Positions 12,202 to 15,338 of a stretch of 15,338 nt of DNA are shown one piece after another. Position numbers and translations under genes: made by a program. The DNA lies in NCBI GenBank assembly GCA_046262635.1, contig JBHEMK010000001.1, forward strand, positions 1-15,338, given 5' to 3'. This DNA comes from JBHEMK01 sp046262635 (GTDB taxonomy: Bacteria > Actinomycetota > Thermoleophilia > Gaiellales > Gaiellaceae). A model generated the notes under the pieces. That model did no database searches. It was not told the DNA's origin and saw nothing but the letters and a program-made list of their open reading frames with translations. Each line of letters begins with the position of its first letter. Within the stretch, counting starts at the first letter, position 1.

Positions 12202-13050
12202 CTAGAGCCGCAGCGGCTCGTCGTTCGGGGTCCGCGGACTGAAGATGTCCCCGGTGCGCGTGCGCCACTCGCCGTAGGTCTCGGCGGGTTGCCACGGCCC
12301 CTTCTCGTAGATCGTCACCTTGCGTTCGAGCTCCATGTCGTCGAAGACCGCCATCTTCTCGTTTCCGACGACGGTGACCTTCCGCATCTTGTGCGGATCG
12401 AGCCACGAGAGGTGCATGTGAGCGATCTTGCCGCTGAGGAAGCGCAGATAGCAGAAGACGACGTCCTCGACGCCTGGGTTGAGGAAGGCGTTTCCGTGGG
12501 CCGAGACCTCCACCGGCTCCTCGTCCAGCAGGTAGAGGATGACCGAGAGGTCATGTACGCCGAGTGACCAGAGGGCGTTCTCGTCCTTGCGGATGACGCC
12601 GAGGTTCTGGCGGTTGCCGTAGATGCAGAAGACCTCGCCGAGGTCGCCGTCGTCGATCAGTTGCTTCACGCGCTGGATGCCGGGGTGGTAGAGAAGGAGG
12701 TGCCCCGGCATCAGAACGAGATCGCGCGCGACCGCGAGGGCGATCAATTCCTCCATCTCCGCCCCGCGCATCGCCGGCGGCTTCTCGACGAAGACGTGCT
12801 TCCCCGCCTGGAGCGCGTGCTTCGCGAGGCCGTAGTGCGTCGGCACCGGTGTGGCAACGACGATCGCGTCGAGCCCATCGTCCGCGAGCATCGCCAAGAA
12901 GTCGTCATACACACGCGCACGAGGATGGCGGGCCGCGAAGCGCGCGCGCAGGCCCTCGTCGAGGTCACAGATCGCGCCGAGCGCGCCGAGATCGTCGAAG
13001 TTTCGGGCGAGATTGGGCCCCCAGTAGCCGAGCCCGACGAGTCCGATCAC
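12202..13050 (-). CDS. Gfo/Idh/MocA-family NAD(P) dehydrogenase, WbpB/WlbA-like, truncated by an in-frame TAG
   Basis: 282 residues from GTG 13050 to TAG 12202-12204; the intact protein would have about 323. The Rossmann domain has G-L-G-Y-W-G-P-N (6-13), D-A-I-V-V-A-T-P (61-68) and H-V-F-V-E-K-P (85-91), with the conserved Lys90 of E-K-P. The C-terminal domain has G-H-L-L-L-Y-H-P-G-I (116-125) and L-G-V-H-D-L-S (163-169), with the probable catalytic His166. WbpB/WlbA oxidise C3 of UDP-N-acetylglucosaminuronate. The start overlaps the upstream dehydrogenase stop as GTGA. The stop falls where relatives have a short acidic/hydrophobic stretch just before C-x-H-F-L; GAG to TAG would explain it. 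Loss of the last 40 residues removes a helix and strand that pack on the central sheet, so the product is probably unstable. Confidence 0.85.
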   Translation of the reverse strand: MIGLVGLGYWGPNLARNFDDLGALGAICDLDEGLRARFAARHPRARVYDDFLAMLADDGLDAIVVATPVPTHYGLAKHALQAGKHVFVEKPPAMRGAEMEELIALAVARDLVLMPGHLLLYHPGIQRVKQLIDDGDLGEVFCIYGNRQNLGVIRKDENALWSLGVHDLSVILYLLDEEPVEVSAHGNAFLNPGVEDVVFCYLRFLSGKIAHMHLSWLDPHKMRKVTVVGNEKMAVFDDMELERKVTIYEKGPWQPAETYGEWRTRTGDIFSPRTPNDEPLRL

Positions 13051-14309
13051 AGCTTCCAGACCGTCTCGGAGGTCCGCCCCTTCTCGCCGGTCGCGTTGCG
13101 AAAGTCGACGACGAGCTTCGCCTCGTCCACGAGTGCGTCGTAGTCGATCGTCGAGTGCGCCGTGATGATCGTGACGCAATCGTAGGCGGCCGGATCGAGC
13201 GGCACGGATCGTAGTCCCAGCTCCGGGAGTTCCGGCACGTGCGGGTCGTGGTAGGAGACCTCTGCGCCAGCCGTTGTGATCAGCTGGATGATCTTCAGGG
13301 CCGGCGACTCCCGCATGTCACCGATATCGGCCTTGTACGCGACCCCGAGCACGAGCACCTTCGAGCCCTTCAGCGACTTCTGGGTCCCGTGGTTCAGCGC
13401 CTGCGAGATGAGCGAGCGGCAGTAGTACGGCATGTTCTCGTTGACTTTTCCGGCCAGCTCGATGAACTCGGTGTAGAAGTCGTACTCGCGCGCCTTCCAG
13501 GTCAGGTAGAAGGGGTCGATCGGAATGCAGTGCCCGCCGAGACCGGGGCCCGGCTGGAAGCTCATGAAGCCGAACGGCTTCGTGGCAGCTGCCTCGACGA
13601 CCTCCCAGACGTCGATCTCCATCCGGTCGCAGAGCTGCGCGAGCTCGTTCATGAGCGCGATGTTGACCGAGCGAAAGATGTTCTCGAGCAGCTTCGTCAG
13701 CTCGGCCGCTTCGGGCGAAGTGACCGTGTGCACGGTCTCGATCGCGCCGCCGTAGAGTTCGGCGGCGCGGTCGGTGCAGGCTGCTGTGACGCCGCCGACG
13801 ACCTTGGGCACGTTCTTCGTCGTCCAGTCCGTCCGGCCGGGGTCGACGCGCTCGGGCGAGAAGGCCAGGTGAAATCCTGCACCGGCCTTAAGGCCGCTCA
13901 CGCGCTCGAGGATCGGCAGAACCTTCTCGCGGGTCGTGCCGGGATACGTCGTCGACTCGAGCACGACGAGGTGACCCTCGCGCAGGCGAGAGCCGATCTG
14001 CTCGACCGCGCTGAGGACGATCGTGAGATCGGGCTCCCGCTGCTTGGAGAGAGGGGTCGGTAGAGCGATGAGGATCGCGTCTGCGTCGCGCAGAACGTCG
14101 TAGTCGGTCGTCGCGCTGAGGCCGCCCGCGACGAGCCGCTTCAGCGTCTCGGCCGGGATGTCCTCGATGTAGCTCTCGCCGCGCTCGATCATCGCCACCC
14201 GCTCCGGGGAGACCTCGACGAGGACGACCTTCTTGCCGGCCTCGGCGAAAACCTGGGCAAGCGGCAGACCGACGTACCCTGCTCCGACGATGGCGATGTC
14301 AGGCTTCAC
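13047..14309 (-). CDS. wbpA: nucleotide-sugar 6-dehydrogenase, UDP-GlcNAc/UDP-glucose type (WbpA-like)
   Basis: 420 residues from GTG 14309 to TGA 13047-13049. It oxidises C6 of a UDP-hexose to the uronic acid using two NAD+. NAD-binding G-A-G-Y-V-G-L-P (9-16) is followed by E-S-T-T-Y-P-G-T (118-125), F-S-P-E-R-V-D-P-G (150-158) and the catalytic loop G-P-G-L-G-G-H-C-I-P-I-D-P-F-Y-L (254-269), with Cys261. The P-I-D-P-F-Y-L-T-W-K-A run is that of WbpA-like UDP-GlcNAc dehydrogenases, not of UgdH or the WecC type. The third domain (about 315-415) is complete, including Y-K-A-D-I-G-D-M-R-E-S-P. It overlaps the epimerase gene by 11 bp and the next gene by 4 bp, so one operon. Substrate choice between UDP-GlcNAc and UDP-Glc rests on motif and neighbours. 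Confidence 0.9.
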   Translation of the reverse strand: MKPDIAIVGAGYVGLPLAQVFAEAGKKVVLVEVSPERVAMIERGESYIEDIPAETLKRLVAGGLSATTDYDVLRDADAILIALPTPLSKQREPDLTIVLSAVEQIGSRLREGHLVVLESTTYPGTTREKVLPILERVSGLKAGAGFHLAFSPERVDPGRTDWTTKNVPKVVGGVTAACTDRAAELYGGAIETVHTVTSPEAAELTKLLENIFRSVNIALMNELAQLCDRMEIDVWEVVEAAATKPFGFMSFQPGPGLGGHCIPIDPFYLTWKAREYDFYTEFIELAGKVNENMPYYCRSLISQALNHGTQKSLKGSKVLVLGVAYKADIGDMRESPALKIIQLITTAGAEVSYHDPHVPELPELGLRSVPLDPAAYDCVTIITAHSTIDYDALVDEAKLVVDFRNATGEKGRTSETVWKL

Positions 14310-15338
14310 GGCCGCACAGGCTATCGAGCAGGACTCGGGCGATCTGCTCCGAGGCGTGGCCGTTCCCGTAGAGCTGCGGCCGCCCTGCGGGCATCCTCGC
14401 CGCAGCGACGGCGTTGGCGAGCTTCTCCGGATCGTCGTCAACCAGGATATTCGCGCCGACCTCAACCGTGTCGACCCACTCTGTCGAGGGTCGGGCGGTG
14501 ACGCAGGGAACGCCGTACCAGTAGGCCTCCTTCTGCAATCCGCCCGAATCGGTTACGATCACGCGCGCCTGCGAGGCCAGCGCCGTCATGTCGAGATAGC
14601 CGAGCGGCTCGGTCAGTCGAATGCGGGGGCCGACCCCCGCGAGCCGGCTGCGCGTGCGCGGGTGGGCGGGGAAGACCACGGTCTCCTCGATCCGGTTCAG
14701 TCCGTCGACGATCCGGGCGAGCCGCTGCGGCTGGACGTTCGCCTCCCGGTGGATCGTCGCGACCACGTAGGCACCGGGCTCGAGCCCGAACCGCGCGAGC
14801 ACGTCCGACCGGTCCCGCGCAAGCGGCGCCAGCCACAGACAAGCATCGGCCATCACGTCGCCGACAACCTCCACGCGCCCGCGTGCGCCTTCCCCCACGA
14901 GCCTGCGAGCCGAGCGCTCGTCCGGACAGAGCAGCAGCTGGGCGACGCGGTCGACCTCGATGCGGTTGCGCTCCTCGGGCATCGACCAGTCGCCGCTTCG
15001 CAGGCCGGACTCGACGTGTGCGAGGGGGACCGCCGCTCGGACCGCGGAACGCGCACCGGCGAGGGTCGTATTCGTGTCGCCGTAGACAAGCGTCCAGTCG
15101 GGCCGCTCACGGTCGAGAACCGCTCGGATCCCGGGCTCCATCGCGGCGGGGTCGGACGTGTGCAGATCGAGCCGATACGCGGGTTCCGGGAGGTCGAAGT
15201 CGTCGAAGAAGACCTGCGAGAGCTCGCGATCCCAGTGCTGCCCGCTGTGCAAAACGGACTCCTGGAAGCCCGCCTTCCGCAGTGCGAGAGAGAGGGGCGC
15301 GGACTTGATGAACTGCGGCCGGTTGCCCACGACGGAGA
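14299..15338 (-). CDS. wecB: non-hydrolysing UDP-N-acetylglucosamine 2-epimerase (WecB/WbpI type), 5' end outside the window
   Basis: The frame is open to the right edge; a GTG at 15330 is possible, but the family normally has a few more residues (about x-V-L-x-V-V-G-x-R-P) so the real start lies beyond 15338. About 346 codons are present. Motifs: V-G-N-R-P-Q-F-I-K at the N-terminus (GT-B fold nucleotide loop), H-S-G-Q-H-W-D, V-Y-G-D-T-N-T with the catalytic Asp, H-V-E-S-G-L-R-S and P-E-E-R-N-R with the two catalytic Glu, P-A-H-P-R-T with the His, and T-D-S-G-G-L-Q-K-E-A. All are those of UDP-GlcNAc 2-epimerases. R-P-Q-F-I-K rather than R-P-E-x-I-K is, as I recall, commoner in copies that sit with wbpA/B/D and act on the diacetamido-uronate (WbpI-like). 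It is the first visible gene of the minus-strand operon. TGA at 14299-14301. Confidence 0.9.
   Translation of the reverse strand, partial: SVVGNRPQFIKSAPLSLALRKAGFQESVLHSGQHWDRELSQVFFDDFDLPEPAYRLDLHTSDPAAMEPGIRAVLDRERPDWTLVYGDTNTTLAGARSAVRAAVPLAHVESGLRSGDWSMPEERNRIEVDRVAQLLLCPDERSARRLVGEGARGRVEVVGDVMADACLWLAPLARDRSDVLARFGLEPGAYVVATIHREANVQPQRLARIVDGLNRIEETVVFPAHPRTRSRLAGVGPRIRLTEPLGYLDMTALASQARVIVTDSGGLQKEAYWYGVPCVTARPSTEWVDTVEVGANILVDDDPEKLANAVAAARMPAGRPQLYGNGHASEQIARVLLDSLCGREA

Noticed and set aside
12202..12204. Amber codon as pyrrolysine or a reassigned sense codon
   Set aside because: TAG ends at least five other genes in the window (1693, 3813, 6721, 6720 and 11432 sites), and pyrrolysine is known from methylamine methyltransferases, not this family. 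A point mutation, sequence error or low-level read-through is simpler.
13239..14063. 274-codon plus-strand open frame opposite the 6-dehydrogenase
   Set aside because: Same type of shadow; the dehydrogenase motifs are complete on the minus strand.

Overview
The window is GC-rich bacterial chromosome with short intergenic gaps, frequent GTG/TTG starts, and several genes that appear to begin right behind a -10 box with no ribosome binding site. The protein set is a glutamine synthetase I, a PdtaS-type histidine kinase, a PknB-type Ser/Thr kinase, an actinobacterial-style SpoIID/LytB protein and a small CxC protein. Together with the codon bias this suggests a high-GC actinobacterium, perhaps of the Thermoleophilia (Gaiellales/Solirubrobacterales). 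That placement is inference from sequence style, not from a search. There is no sign of phage, insertion sequences, tRNA, rRNA or CRISPR.

Layout. (1) 1-393 holds the possible tail of a gene entering from the left, then gene-free DNA with one strong hairpin. (2) 394-1047 (-) and 1069-1695 (+) are two different SAM-dependent methyltransferases, divergent across a 21-bp gap that carries a symmetric -10 element. (3) 1698-3155 (-) is a GAF-GAF-HisKA_2 sensor kinase, followed by about 300 bp without a gene, a possible 31-codon leader ORF and a small PRC-barrel-like gene (3561-3815, +). (4) 3924-5288 (-) is glnA, with a long 5' leader containing a 12-bp hairpin; its promoter region is shared with a divergent + strand pair, a 110-aa CxCx4C protein and rmlB (dTDP-glucose 4,6-dehydratase), which overlap by one base. 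(5) 6720-8216 (-) is a membrane Ser/Thr kinase with a C-terminal TPR domain. Divergent from it, 8341-11435 (+) is a two-gene unit for a secreted SpoIID/LytB protein and a secreted subtilase, overlapping by ATGA. (6) 11432-15338 (-) is a tightly overlapping nucleotide-sugar operon, read right to left: UDP-GlcNAc 2-epimerase (5' end outside the window), UDP-GlcNAc/UDP-Glc 6-dehydrogenase, a Gfo/Idh/MocA (WbpB/WlbA-like) 3-dehydrogenase, and a left-handed beta-helix acyltransferase.

How they work together. The right end looks like a route to a 2,3-diamino-2,3-dideoxy uronic acid nucleotide sugar (WbpA/B/D/I logic), with no aminotransferase visible inside the window; rmlB adds a second cell-surface sugar activity. 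The secreted SpoIID protein, subtilase and membrane kinase are also envelope-related. glnA, the CxC protein and the PRC protein look like housekeeping or stress functions.

The main anomaly is an in-frame amber codon (12202-12204) in the Gfo/Idh/MocA gene. The 40 codons after it still read as the normal C-terminus of that family and end in a GTGA overlap with the next gene, so the gene has been cut by what looks like a single base change, or carries a sequencing error, or is read through. Other points worth attention are two divergent promoters with palindromic -10 boxes, three convergent gene pairs whose stop codons touch or overlap, the hairpin leader of glnA, and the permuted order of the SpoIID motif. 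I did not find a clearly new multi-gene defence or mobile system.
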